Source: CAIYZT01 sp947461435 (lineage in GTDB: Bacteria; Pseudomonadota; Alphaproteobacteria; Rhodobacterales; Rhodobacteraceae). From it: 64,000 nt of DNA. The stretch is from assembly GCA_965284435.1 (NCBI GenBank), contig OZ260083.1, positions 3,038,001 to 3,102,000 on the forward strand, in the 5' to 3' direction. The position numbers and the translations under genes are program-made. Below, piece after piece: positions 53,958 to 62,693 of the stretch (positions are counted from its first letter, which is position 1; every line of letters starts with the position of its first letter). The notes under the pieces are model-generated. The model did no database searches. It had not been told where the DNA came from and worked only from the letters and a program-made list of their open reading frames with translations.

Positions 53958-54472
53958 TTTTTTGAGTCTCGTGAGAGACTGTTTTGCAGTCGCAGGGCAA
54001 AGGCGATCCTTTCTTGAGAGGGCATTTGCACCATAAAATCCCGAATGGCCCTTTGGGCCAGCCCCATGCTTTCATTCATTCGCAGATTTTGTGCGGCAAA
54101 AGCAGCATCCAAAGCTGAAGACTCAAAGGGTTCCGCCAAAAGCGCCGCCAGAATCAATTCAAGATCCTCTCGCATCGCCGATCTGGCGTCGCGCATCTTT
54201 GGGGCATTTTGAAAGAGCATCCTTGCGATGGTCTGACGATCTTCTGGATTCAGCGCCTCGGTAAGCGGGCCAAAGGCCAGATCCCGACCCATGCCACGAT
54301 GCCCTGGGCCATCGCCGTCCAAAATCCGGCCCAGAACGAATCCTCCTACCGCCAGATTTGCCGCCAAGGACACCGCCAGCACGATCCGCGTGCCGCGAGA
54401 GGCGCCCGAAGGCGACGACGAGATAGAGTTGGGCTCGCCCGAAGGCATTTTCTCAGACACGCTCATTTTCAT
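53954..54472 (-). CDS. Periplasmic heavy-metal sensor-like (ZraP/CnrX-like) protein
   Basis: A 172-residue protein with one N-terminal membrane helix (about 29-50) and a periplasmic helical domain bearing LNPEDRQTIARMLFQNAPKMRDARSAMRED, the pattern of the periplasmic heavy-metal sensor/chaperone family. It overlaps the preceding small membrane protein gene by four bases and is in one unit with the sigma factor. A metal ligand is not evident. Confidence 0.8.
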   Translation of the reverse strand: MKMSVSEKMPSGEPNSISSSPSGASRGTRIVLAVSLAANLAVGGFVLGRILDGDGPGHRGMGRDLAFGPLTEALNPEDRQTIARMLFQNAPKMRDARSAMREDLELILAALLAEPFESSALDAAFAAQNLRMNESMGLAQRAIRDFMVQMPSQERIAFALRLQNSLSRDSKN

Positions 54473-54825
54473 TCCTCAGAAAGAAGGCTGTCATAGTTCG
54501 GCAAAAGGTCAACGGAAACTTCCGCGGTACTCTCGGTGGCCAAAATCGCAGAAAGACTGTTCAGGCTTTCTGGTTGCAAATAGCCCAAGGCCAAACCGGT
54601 AAAACCGGCCATAACGCCGCCTGAAACCGTGGCTGCACCGCCAAATACCGCCATGAAGCGGTCCAACAGATTCGGCAATCGCCTTCCTGGCAAGGCACTG
54701 GTCTTTGGGGCAAGCATTTCTTGCTGCGCATTCGATGCATCAGCCAAAACCTTGGCCATCAGGGCCGCGCTCGGCTCAGGCCCAGATACGCGAGCCTTAA
54801 CGAAGAGGTCATCAAGATCTGTCAT
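54469..54825 (-). CDS. Small membrane protein, possible anti-sigma factor
   Basis: A 118-residue protein with a cytoplasmic N-terminal part (1-55), one membrane segment (about 58-82) and a short periplasmic tail. It starts three bases after the ECF sigma gene. Position and topology fit a small anti-sigma factor, but no zinc-binding HxxxCxxC motif is present. This is inferred from context. Confidence 0.7.
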   Translation of the reverse strand: MTDLDDLFVKARVSGPEPSAALMAKVLADASNAQQEMLAPKTSALPGRRLPNLLDRFMAVFGGAATVSGGVMAGFTGLALGYLQPESLNSLSAILATESTAEVSVDLLPNYDSLLSEE

Positions 54826-54828
54826 CGT

Positions 54829-55428
54829 TCAGTCCTCAAGGTCATAGCCAAAAGCATGCTTCTGGCCCGATAAGATCGTTTGCAGGTTGCGCTTTCCCCG
54901 CGCGGTCAGGCTTTCGACCGCCTCAATCCCAATATCAAGGATTGTTGCGATCTCGGGGTTCGACAAACCCTCGATATGCCGCAAGACGACCGCTTGGCGT
55001 TGTCGTTCAGGCAATTGAAGCAGCGCCCCATCTAAAGCCCGCAGTCTATCTTTTTCGATCATCTGGACCACAACGGTGTGCTTGGGGTCCTCTGGTTCAG
55101 GAATATCGTCGATATTGCTTGCGGCGCGTCGCCTGCGCGCGCGCAAACGATCGACGCACAAGTTGGCAGTAACGCGGTACATCCAAGTCTTTGGCTGCGC
55201 TTCACCCTGACGCCAGTTACGTGCAACTTGCCAAAGCCGAAGCATTGCTTCTTGAGCAACATCTTCAGCTTCCGCATGATCACCAAGAATACGCGCAGCA
55301 TACCGCAAAACTGAAGGCAACAGCCGCCCCATCAGAACACGGGCGGCACTACCGTCTCCATTGGCATAGAGGGCCAGCAGGGCGTCATCCCCCAATTCCG
55401 CCAAAGTATCGTGTGCCATCTGCATCAT
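54829..55428 (-). CDS. ECF-type RNA polymerase sigma factor
   Basis: A 199-residue sigma-70 family protein. Region 2 is at about 25-95 (DHAEAEDVAQEAMLRLWQ, TWMYRVTANLCVDRLRARRRR) and region 4 at about 130-185 (LPERQRQAVVLRHIEGLSNPEIATILDIGIEAVESLTARGKRNL pattern). The target promoters are unknown. It heads the unit sigma, small membrane protein, metal-sensor-like protein. Confidence 0.93.
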   Translation of the reverse strand: MMQMAHDTLAELGDDALLALYANGDGSAARVLMGRLLPSVLRYAARILGDHAEAEDVAQEAMLRLWQVARNWRQGEAQPKTWMYRVTANLCVDRLRARRRRAASNIDDIPEPEDPKHTVVVQMIEKDRLRALDGALLQLPERQRQAVVLRHIEGLSNPEIATILDIGIEAVESLTARGKRNLQTILSGQKHAFGYDLED

Positions 55429-55498
55429 GTCGCACTAAACCTGCGGAAACCCATATTCAATCAAAACACAACCCAGGCCCGGCACAGATTCGTCGCCC

Positions 55499-56059
55499 CT
55501 AGTGACCCTCTCCCCCAAAAAACGACCAGAAACCACCGTGTTTGCCGCCGTGATGCCCCATCCCGCTATGCCCTCGGCCATCTCGCTTGGCCATCATGCC
55601 TTGGACAGATTCCATTTCTGCTTTGCTGATTGCACCGTCCTGGTCTGTATCCGCAAAGGCCAACATCATTGTCATTCCGGGGCCCGCCTCCAGTTCGGTC
55701 GCAGACAAAAGACCGTCCGAATTTGTGTCCATTTTCTCGATCATGGCGGCAGAGCGGACTTTCGCTTTCTCAGTAAAGGCCTGAATTTGCATCTGAACCA
55801 ACTCATCTTCTGACAGCAGCCCATCCTTGTTGACGTCAACCTTTGCCAGACGCTCTGCTTTGTAGGCTCCAATTTCGTCCGGTGTGACCTTGCCATCCTT
55901 GTCGGCGTCGACGGCTTCGAACATAGCGTCCAAGTCCATGCCACGCCCCATTTCCATCATGGAACCAAGCCCTCCATTGTCGGCGATGGCCGCACCCGAA
56001 ACGCCCAGCGCGGCCGTTGTCCAAAGGGCCAATGCGGCCAGTTTGCTGAAATCCTTCAT
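55499..56059 (-). CDS. Periplasmic EF-hand calcium-binding protein
   Basis: A 186-residue secreted protein with a signal peptide (about 1-24, cut near AIA). Four EF-hand loops are visible: DADKDGKVTPDE, DVNKDGLLSEDE, DTNSDGLLSATE and DTDQDGAISKAE. The tail is rich in His and Gly (GHSGMGHHGGKHGG) and might bind metal. AGGAG sits upstream of ATG 56059; the longer frame is not coding-like. It precedes the sigma gene by 70 bases in the same direction. Confidence 0.9.
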   Translation of the reverse strand: MKDFSKLAALALWTTAALGVSGAAIADNGGLGSMMEMGRGMDLDAMFEAVDADKDGKVTPDEIGAYKAERLAKVDVNKDGLLSEDELVQMQIQAFTEKAKVRSAAMIEKMDTNSDGLLSATELEAGPGMTMMLAFADTDQDGAISKAEMESVQGMMAKRDGRGHSGMGHHGGKHGGFWSFFGGEGH

Positions 56060-56251
56060 AACATTGCTCCTGATGTCCCAGTCGCGACATTGGCCGCGCG
56101 GTTTATGTAGGTTAAACGGCCTCAATCGCGGGTTCCGTCGCAATGTCCGAAAAAATCTGCACCCCCTGCGACCATTAAGCCCCTTGGGGACATTGGCCCT
56201 CAACATTGCCTTCAGGCTGGTGTATTCACCGTCCATTATGGGAGTTTGACC

Positions 56252-56653
56252 ATGACCGACACAATGCTGCCCCTTGACGAAGAACGTCCGACGGGTCCGG
56301 CGATCCGCAACGGCTGGTCGATGCGTTGCCCAAATTGCGGCAAGGGTCGACTTTTGCATTCCTATCTGAAAGTGAATACCGCTTGCTCTGAATGTGGTGA
56401 AGAGTTCCATCATCATCGCGCAGATGACGGCCCCGCCTATCTGACCATATTGATTGCTGGGCACCTGATGGCGCCGCTTTTGCTGTTCGTCTATAGCACA
56501 TGGGAGCCCGACCCATTGATCATGGCACTGTCTTTTACAACCATTTTCATTGGCTTATCTCTTTTCCTGCTTCCAAGATTGAAGGGAGTGTTGGTCGCTA
56601 TTCAATGGGCCAACCGAATGCATGGTTTTGGGTCGTCAGGTTATGATGTCTGA
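56252..56653 (+). CDS. DUF983 family protein
   Basis: A 133-residue protein with a zinc ribbon (C26-PNC29 and C45-SEC48) followed by two membrane helices. DDGPAYLTILIAGHL is typical of DUF983. GGAG is seven bases before ATG 56252. Members often accompany cytochrome oxidase assembly genes, but there are none nearby. Function unknown. The 3' end overlaps the NUDIX gene by eight bases. Confidence 0.9.
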   Translation: MTDTMLPLDEERPTGPAIRNGWSMRCPNCGKGRLLHSYLKVNTACSECGEEFHHHRADDGPAYLTILIAGHLMAPLLLFVYSTWEPDPLIMALSFTTIFIGLSLFLLPRLKGVLVAIQWANRMHGFGSSGYDV

Positions 56654-57251
56654 CGGAATAAGACCGGCATCGACGGTCATTCTTTGGCGCAAGGGGAACG
56701 ACGGCCACGAAGTCCTGATGGGACAACGCGGTCGCGATGCCGCGTTCATGCCGTCCAAATACGTCTTTCCAGGGGGGGCCGTCGATGAAGGGGACCACGG
56801 GCAAGACCTCGATAGCGGATGGTTGGCGCCGGACTGTGAAAGCAGATTGGTGCAAATCAACTCTGAAATACCGGCCGCCTCTTTGGTGGCAGCTGCGCGC
56901 CGCGAGGTGCATGAAGAAACCGGACTGCAACTTTCGCCGATTGACAACGGAACTTTGAAGTTTGTCTTTCGCGCCATCACGCCGCCGGGGCGCAGTCGCC
57001 GCTTCGACGCCCGATTCTTTCTTGCACCGTCCGTCGTGGCAAGCGGCGATCATCTTGGATTTGTGGGCGCATCCGGCGAACTATCTCATTTGCATTGGAT
57101 CGAACTTTCAAAGGCACGAACGCTTGATCTTCCCTTCATTACAGAAGTCGTCTTGGCAGAAGTTTCAGGCCTTCTGAACGGCCTTCCCCAAAATGGGGTA
57201 CCGTTCTTTGACAACTCCGGCCCCGTGCCGACCTTTAGACGACTTGTCTAG
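56646..57251 (+). CDS. NUDIX hydrolase
   Basis: A 201-residue NUDIX protein. The box is interrupted: FVFPGGAVDEGD-like VFPGGAVDEGDHG and, about 35 residues later, AARREVHEETGL. This layout matches the NUDT7/NUDT19-like group acting on CoA derivatives. Start is ATG 56646, overlapping DUF983; ATG 56643 is equally in frame. Substrate unknown. Confidence 0.86.
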   Translation: MSDGIRPASTVILWRKGNDGHEVLMGQRGRDAAFMPSKYVFPGGAVDEGDHGQDLDSGWLAPDCESRLVQINSEIPAASLVAAARREVHEETGLQLSPIDNGTLKFVFRAITPPGRSRRFDARFFLAPSVVASGDHLGFVGASGELSHLHWIELSKARTLDLPFITEVVLAEVSGLLNGLPQNGVPFFDNSGPVPTFRRLV

Positions 57252-58166
57252 CTAAAGCTGCGAGACGCCAGGTTTTTCGTCAGCGTATAGCGGGTGCGAA
57301 ACAGGTTCTTTTTCGACAAAAAGGTACCGGCGAAACACCTCAGCATAGCTTGCATAGATATAGTGATCCGTGCGCTGGCAGAAGCGATCTTTGCGTTGTC
57401 GATAAATAGATGGCAAACGATACCACGCAACTTGAGGATGCATATGATGCACCGCGTGAAGGTTATTATTAAGGAACAGAAGGGCAAGTGGCCCGCGGTC
57501 TTCCACAATAACGGTTCTGGCCCGAACCACTTCATGGGCGCGGTGCTCTAGAAAGGTCCTGATCCTAAGCAGCGCCATGGCAAGATACAAAGCAGCGGCA
57601 TAGGCCAACAGCGGAAAACGAATCCAAGACAGCCAAAGAATGACAGGCACCAGTCCGGCAAAGTTCAGGGCCCAGGCGTTGCGTACTCCGGGTGCATTCT
57701 TGATGGCTAACCTTGCCTCGCCAAAGATCCAATGCGCCATTCCGATCGCTGGTCCAATGACAATTCGGCCAAGAAGTGTGTTGTTCCACATCAAAAGCTT
57801 CTGGATCGGCCAGGACAATGTTTTCCAGACAGTTGGGTCAAGATATTGGGTCTCTGGATCGTCGTAAGGATCGGTCAGAGCTGGATCGAAATGATGTTGC
57901 AGATGCGTTTGCTTAAATCGGCGATAGGGCATGACTACAGCCAACGCGGGAAACACCAAGGCCTCGTTCAAAAGGTCATTTCGAAAAGGATGGCCGTGCA
58001 GGGCTTCATGCTGAAGCGACGAATACTGCGCGATGCACCAGGCCGTCAGAACAATCGATACAACGGGCCAGCGGTCCCACAACGTCGTCCCTACCGCAAA
58101 TCCGATGTAGGTTGCCACCAAAAGCAAAAGGGTTGGCCATTCAACTGTCGCGTCGTCTTTTTTCAT
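57252..58166 (-). CDS. Membrane fatty acid desaturase family protein
   Basis: A 304-residue integral membrane di-iron enzyme. The three histidine boxes are HEALHGH (near 53), HLQHH (near 88) and NNLHAVHH (near 239). Membrane segments flank them. It probably desaturates or hydroxylates acyl chains or carotenoid-like lipids; the substrate cannot be told. It abuts the NUDIX stop head-on. Confidence 0.9.
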   Translation of the reverse strand: MKKDDATVEWPTLLLLVATYIGFAVGTTLWDRWPVVSIVLTAWCIAQYSSLQHEALHGHPFRNDLLNEALVFPALAVVMPYRRFKQTHLQHHFDPALTDPYDDPETQYLDPTVWKTLSWPIQKLLMWNNTLLGRIVIGPAIGMAHWIFGEARLAIKNAPGVRNAWALNFAGLVPVILWLSWIRFPLLAYAAALYLAMALLRIRTFLEHRAHEVVRARTVIVEDRGPLALLFLNNNLHAVHHMHPQVAWYRLPSIYRQRKDRFCQRTDHYIYASYAEVFRRYLFVEKEPVSHPLYADEKPGVSQL

Positions 58167-58267
58167 TTCAAACGATCCTTACGACGATCTGATTAGCACT
58201 GGACCTATCGGGCGAAAATCCCGAAGATACGCGCGAAAATGCAGCATACGCTTTTATTGGTCACCAC

Positions 58268-59125
58268 ATGCCGGATTTAATCGACAAACGCGACCGTGCG
58301 GACTTGTTCCGCATCAACCTTGCACGCGCCATGGCCGACAGGGGTGCCAGTCAATCATCCCTCTCGCGGGCGGTCGGTGCAGACAGATCCACCATTTCCG
58401 CCTTGCTGCAACCCGGCACGCGGCTACCAAATGCACAACTCGCCGCGGATTGTGCCGCAGCTTTAGGCGTTTCTTGTGATTGGCTATTGGGCCTGTCTGG
58501 TCGACCAGAACCCGTGGCCGACCTTTTGGCACAGGCAATTCAGGTCACAGATGCACCGCGCGCGCTGTTTGACTCGGAAATCTTTCGTTGGCACCAAGAA
58601 GCCGCGGGATACAAGATCAGGCACGTCCCCGCCACGCTACCTGACCTGCTCAAGACAGAAGCGGTCGTGCGTTGGGAATATCAGGCCGCCCTTGGCCGCA
58701 GCGTGGATCAGGCAATTGCCGCCTTCAAGGAACAATTGTCTTTCTTGGCCGAAGCACGTTCGGACTATGAAATTGCAATGCCAGTTCATGATCTTGTCAG
58801 CTTTGCAGAAGGAGCCGGTTATTGGTCTGGACTGCCACTTGTGGTCCGGCAGGCGCAATTGGATCAGTTGATCGAGTTAACCGACAGACACTATCCGTCG
58901 CTTCGTTTGTATCTGTTCGATGCGCGGCGCGTTTTTTCTGCGCCGGTTACCGTGTTTGGTCCACTGCGCGCCGTCATCTACTTGGGCCGAAACTACATCG
59001 TCTTTCAAGACCCGGCCCGTGTTCAGTCGATTTCGCAGCACTTTGATTGGCTGCTGCGCGAGGCCCTGTTCGGCGCGCGCGAGACCCTTGGTTATCTCAA
59101 AGACCTTCGGCGCGATATGCCCTGA
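58268..59125 (+). CDS. XRE-family transcriptional regulator
   Basis: A 285-residue protein with a helix-turn-helix at about 14-70 (RINLARAMADRGASQSSLSRAVGADRSTISALLQPGTRLPN) and a C-terminal sensor-like domain of about 190 residues with DARRVFSAPVTVFGPLRAVIYLG. The ligand and targets are unknown. It is divergent from the desaturase gene, a possible target. Its stop abuts the lipocalin stop. Confidence 0.88.
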   Translation: MPDLIDKRDRADLFRINLARAMADRGASQSSLSRAVGADRSTISALLQPGTRLPNAQLAADCAAALGVSCDWLLGLSGRPEPVADLLAQAIQVTDAPRALFDSEIFRWHQEAAGYKIRHVPATLPDLLKTEAVVRWEYQAALGRSVDQAIAAFKEQLSFLAEARSDYEIAMPVHDLVSFAEGAGYWSGLPLVVRQAQLDQLIELTDRHYPSLRLYLFDARRVFSAPVTVFGPLRAVIYLGRNYIVFQDPARVQSISQHFDWLLREALFGARETLGYLKDLRRDMP

Positions 59126-59626
59126 TCACCAAAGCGTCAGCATTGAAAGGTCATAGCCGTTCCAGTCCAAGATTTCGCGCACGGCCTTGGCACGATCTGG
59201 GGGCAAAGGTGCGCCCCGGTTCAAAACGAATCCAAATTCCCCTGAGGGTGTGCCAAGAACGAGCGTACGGGCGTCGGCGTCTATCCAAAGGACCCACAGA
59301 TCTGCTGACAAACCCGGCGCGGAATAGCGCCCCATACCCACGCGCGAAAAAGAGCCGTTGTCAGACACAACTTGCCCAGACAGGCACAGAGAGTAGGCGA
59401 TAGTTAAGGCATCAGAGCTGCCTGAAAATTCGGCCATTCCCGGCGCACAGCCAACGCCGCCAAAGGCGCCAACCTGGTTCCACTGGCCAATCAACCGGGA
59501 TTCATCGAGCGTTGCATTTGAATACATCGGTGCGCTTGGCGGCCGGTAAGTATTTGTTATATTGCCTATATCCTTCGCGCAGCCGGTCAGGATGACAAGG
59601 CCGATAAGACCAATCAATCGATGCAA
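59126..59626 (-). CDS. Lipocalin-family lipoprotein
   Basis: A 166-residue outer lipoprotein: signal with lipobox LTGC, lipidated C16. The lipocalin fold is shown by LIGQWNQVGAFGG and WVLWIDADARTLVLGTPSGEFGFVLNR. It probably binds a small hydrophobic ligand or stores lipid, like Blc. It overlaps the upstream lipoprotein gene by 13 bases. Confidence 0.85.
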   Translation of the reverse strand: MHRLIGLIGLVILTGCAKDIGNITNTYRPPSAPMYSNATLDESRLIGQWNQVGAFGGVGCAPGMAEFSGSSDALTIAYSLCLSGQVVSDNGSFSRVGMGRYSAPGLSADLWVLWIDADARTLVLGTPSGEFGFVLNRGAPLPPDRAKAVREILDWNGYDLSMLTLW

Positions 59627-60144
59627 AGTGTCACCCGCGACCCATCATCTTGCAAAATCTCATTGCAGCCAAACAGCGGGTCATAAGGCGCGCAGGTCAT
59701 CGAACGTGCGAGGCACGACCCTTGGCATTCACTGGACCGCCGGCATTGCTTGCCGGAATCCTTTGTGATCCTTACACAGGTAAAGGCAATCGATTTGCCT
59801 GCGTGAATCCATAACCCACCCTTCTTTACACATGCCGCCTCTTCGGGCGAAGACGGCAGCTTTGGCTCCTGCGTCTGTTCTTCTTCTGCCCCTATCGGAA
59901 CTTCGACGACCTCTTGGCTCAACTCGTCGCTTGACCCGGCACTTGCAAGACTGGGATCAATTTCAGGAGATCCGGCGTTCGCGGGCGGATCGGCAGGGCC
60001 CAAGGTCTGCATTAAGATCGTGTCGGTCGCCAAAGCGTCCGTATCAATGCCCAAAGTCGAACTGCTGCTCGATGCCGAAGGCAGGCTGGGCACACAGGCC
60101 AGCGTCACCAAAGTCAGGCTAAGGGAAAAGAGCAGGCGCTTCAT
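59614..60144 (-). CDS. Cys-rich putative lipoprotein
   Basis: A 176-residue exported protein. A signal peptide ends at about C17 (LVTLAC, lipobox slightly atypical). Residues 20-95 are Ser/Glu/Pro-rich. The C-terminal 80 residues hold nine cysteines (C...C...CRRSSECQGSCLARSMTC...FGC...LC), which should form disulfides. Unknown family. Coupled to the lipocalin gene. ATG 60144 is chosen for its signal peptide. Confidence 0.7.
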   Translation of the reverse strand: MKRLLFSLSLTLVTLACVPSLPSASSSSSTLGIDTDALATDTILMQTLGPADPPANAGSPEIDPSLASAGSSDELSQEVVEVPIGAEEEQTQEPKLPSSPEEAACVKKGGLWIHAGKSIAFTCVRITKDSGKQCRRSSECQGSCLARSMTCAPYDPLFGCNEILQDDGSRVTLCID

Positions 60145-60218
60145 TTTCGGAACTCGGACCATCCAAGGTAAAGAACTGCATCACAAGACAGAGCGCAACC
60201 CCGCCTTAAAAACTGCTG

Positions 60219-61262
60219 TTAGTACGGCATTGGGTGCTGTTTGTACGCCGCATCTATATCTGCCAGAACGTCAGGCGAAAGACTAAGATCACCGGCGCCG
60301 AGGTTGGTCTTCAACTGGGCCAGGCTCGTGGCCCCGATGATCGGAAAACACGGAAACGGACGGGTGAGACAAAAGGCGATCGCCATCTGGCTTGGGTCCA
60401 ACCCATGCCGGGCCGCGATACCCAGATAGGCTGAGGTTGCCGGGAAGACCTGCGACGTTATCCGACCGGTGAGTGTTGGATTGATGGATCGCCGCGATCC
60501 GTCAGGGATCACATCCCCAGCGTATTTTCCTGTCAGTATTCCGGTGGCGAGGGGAGAAAACGCCAAAAGTGGGATGTCTTCTAGAATAGATAGTTCGGCC
60601 CAATCTGAATCAAATTGGCGGCACAGCAGCGAATATTCATTTTGAACGGTGGCCATACGCGGCAATCCGTGGCGATCTGCCAATGACAGCCACTTGGCGG
60701 CACCCCAAACAGATTCATTGGAAAGTGCTATGTGTCTTATCTTCCCCTCTGCGATCAATTTTGCCGATTCCTCAAGCACATCAATCATATGTGCCTCGAT
60801 CTTTCTTCGATCTTGTCCTCGGGGGTCAAAGGCCCAAATATTGCGAAAGTGATAGGTCCGTCGGTTTGGCCAGTGCAGTTGGTACAGATCAATGTAGTCG
60901 GTTTGCAGCCTTTTCAGGCTTGCTTCTACCGATGCGCGCAGTTTGGCACCACTGATCGGTTCACTGTCAGGAACAGAGGGTTGATTTCCCCCCATCACCT
61001 TTGTGGCCAAAATCACGCGATCGCGCCCACCCCGTGCCGCGAACCATGTTCCGATGATCTCTTCGGTGCGCCCGACAGTTTCTGCACTGACGGGGTTCAC
61101 CGGATACATCTCGGCGGTATCCCAGAAATCTACATCACAGCCCAGCGCATGGTCCATTTGCGCATGGCCCTCGGCTTCGGTGTTTTGGGTCCCCCAAGTC
61201 ATGGTTCCCAGACAGATTTCTGACACCATCAGTCCGGTGTGGCCAAGTTTCGCTTTGCGCAT
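60219..61262 (-). CDS. Aldo/keto reductase (Tas-like)
   Basis: A 347-residue NADPH-dependent AKR. The catalytic tetrad D48, Y53, K88 and H130 is intact in DFWDTAEMYP, ATKVM and LYQLHWP. Close to the E. coli Tas subgroup. Substrate unknown. It is divergent from the ImuA-like gene and shares the 94-base promoter region with its LexA box. Confidence 0.9.
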   Translation of the reverse strand: MRKAKLGHTGLMVSEICLGTMTWGTQNTEAEGHAQMDHALGCDVDFWDTAEMYPVNPVSAETVGRTEEIIGTWFAARGGRDRVILATKVMGGNQPSVPDSEPISGAKLRASVEASLKRLQTDYIDLYQLHWPNRRTYHFRNIWAFDPRGQDRRKIEAHMIDVLEESAKLIAEGKIRHIALSNESVWGAAKWLSLADRHGLPRMATVQNEYSLLCRQFDSDWAELSILEDIPLLAFSPLATGILTGKYAGDVIPDGSRRSINPTLTGRITSQVFPATSAYLGIAARHGLDPSQMAIAFCLTRPFPCFPIIGATSLAQLKTNLGAGDLSLSPDVLADIDAAYKQHPMPY

Positions 61263-61325
61263 GCTGCGATCTCCTTTTTACCTAGGGTAGGGGGAAGCCG
61301 CCCAAAGGGGAAGTGCGGCGCTTGA

Positions 61326-61340
61326 GAACATAAGAAGAAC
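61326..61340 (+). promoter_or_regulatory. LexA (SOS) box upstream of the ImuA-like gene
   Basis: GAAC at 61326-61329 and GAAC at 61337-61340 are separated by exactly seven bases, the alphaproteobacterial LexA operator. The second repeat ends 16 bases before the ATG at 61357, and a -10-like TGTAAC (61344-61349) lies between. The box is also about 64 bases before the divergent AKR start and could affect it. Confidence 0.75.
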
Positions 61341-61356
61341 ATTGTAACTTGGGCGC

Positions 61357-61995
61357 ATGTCTTTGCCGATTCACCACGACATGCATGGGCCCCGCCCCCA
61401 TCCGGTTCAACCCTTTCCTGGGCTGGTTGGCCTTGGGCTGTTACGGGGCCGGGTGCATGAGTTTTGCGGACCAGCGCGCGTAAACCTTGCCGCGATGATC
61501 CTGCGCGAAAGTCAGGGTCCAGCGATCTGGATATCCCCGGCTTGGCAACCTGAACGCATCTACACCGCAGGCTTGCTTGGCTACTGCGATCCGGCAAGAC
61601 TGATCTATGCCCGGGCGCGGCGACCAGAAGATTTGCTTTGGTCGGCCGAAGAGGCGTTGCGATCAGGCGCAGCCCCCCTTGTGATTGCCGAATTGTCAGA
61701 ACTGCCGGGCCTGACACCCGTACGCCGCCTGCATCTGGCAGCAGAGGCCGGGGCCGAGATGGCGCGCCATCGTGGCCGCATACCGCCTTTGGGTCTTCTG
61801 CTGACACCCGCCATGGGCGGTGCGCAGGGGGTGGAAAGCCGCTGGCATCTGGCCGCAACGTCTTCGCGCACAACATTGGTTGACACGCATGAGGCTTGGG
61901 TGATGACACGTCTGCGTGCCCGTATGGCGCCTCCCGCAGCCTGGTCCGTTCGGCGGGATATGACGGGAAAGATTTCCGTAACGACGGATCGTTAA
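61357..61995 (+). CDS. ImuA-like protein (SOS-associated)
   Basis: A 212-residue protein of the ImuA/RecA-like group: GRVHEFCGPARVNLAAMIL, GPAIWISPAWQPERIY, PARLIYARARRPEDLLWSAEEALR and VIAELSELPGLTPVRRLHLAAEAG. It lacks a Walker A loop, as ImuA does. The imuB and dnaE2 partners are not in this window (YceI follows), so it is solo here or separated from them. The LexA box before it supports an SOS role. Confidence 0.8.
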   Translation: MSLPIHHDMHGPRPHPVQPFPGLVGLGLLRGRVHEFCGPARVNLAAMILRESQGPAIWISPAWQPERIYTAGLLGYCDPARLIYARARRPEDLLWSAEEALRSGAAPLVIAELSELPGLTPVRRLHLAAEAGAEMARHRGRIPPLGLLLTPAMGGAQGVESRWHLAATSSRTTLVDTHEAWVMTRLRARMAPPAAWSVRRDMTGKISVTTDR

Positions 61996-62100
61996 GACAC
62001 GCAGGGATCGACCGATCACAATCGGGCGATCATGCGACCAAAGTCCAAAGCAAACCATCAAATCGTTCTATACATCGAAAGGCATTCGAAAGGACACAAG

Positions 62101-62691
62101 ATGTCTATGACCAAAGCGCGCGCTCTGATTCTGGCACTTGGCGTAATCAGCACCATCTTTGTGGCAGGCCCCGGTCTGGCAGACCCCACGGGGTACAGCC
62201 TGCAGCCAAACGGAACAACCGTTGGCTTCTCCACTGATTTCGGCAAGGATGAGATCACAGGACACTTTCCCATCACATCAGCCAATCTGAAACTGGATTT
62301 CGAAAATCCCGGCCAATCGACGATCGATGTGACCCTTAATGTTGCAGATGCCAATGCCAGCTTTCCTTTCGCCGCCCAGGCGCTGAAGGGACCAAAGGTT
62401 CTCAATGCGTCCGAATTTCCCGAAATCACCTTCACCTCAACAAAAATTCGCGCCGAAGGCGAAGGCGCCCGGGTAGAGGGTGACATCACAATCCGCGGGG
62501 TGACAAAGTCAGTTGTCCTTTTTGCCCAGTTCTGGCAACAAAAAGGTCAAGCGGCCGGTGACCTGCACCTGCTGAAAATTCGATTGACCGGGGCATTGAT
62601 GCGGTCAGACTTTGGGGCAACAGGTTGGTCTGATATGGTCGGAGACGAAGTTCGGCTGGATATTCTGGCCCTGATCGAACAGGAAAAATAA
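62101..62691 (+). CDS. Periplasmic YceI family lipocalin-like protein
   Basis: A 196-residue protein with a signal peptide (cleavage after GLA) and the YceI fold: YSLQPNGTTVGFSTDFG...GHFPITSANLKLDFENP and SDFGATGWSDMVGDEVRL. It likely binds an isoprenoid such as ubiquinone. AAGGA precedes ATG 62101. The cytochrome b561 gene follows three bases later, a common pairing. Confidence 0.9.
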   Translation: MSMTKARALILALGVISTIFVAGPGLADPTGYSLQPNGTTVGFSTDFGKDEITGHFPITSANLKLDFENPGQSTIDVTLNVADANASFPFAAQALKGPKVLNASEFPEITFTSTKIRAEGEGARVEGDITIRGVTKSVVLFAQFWQQKGQAAGDLHLLKIRLTGALMRSDFGATGWSDMVGDEVRLDILALIEQEK

Positions 62692-62693
62692 GC

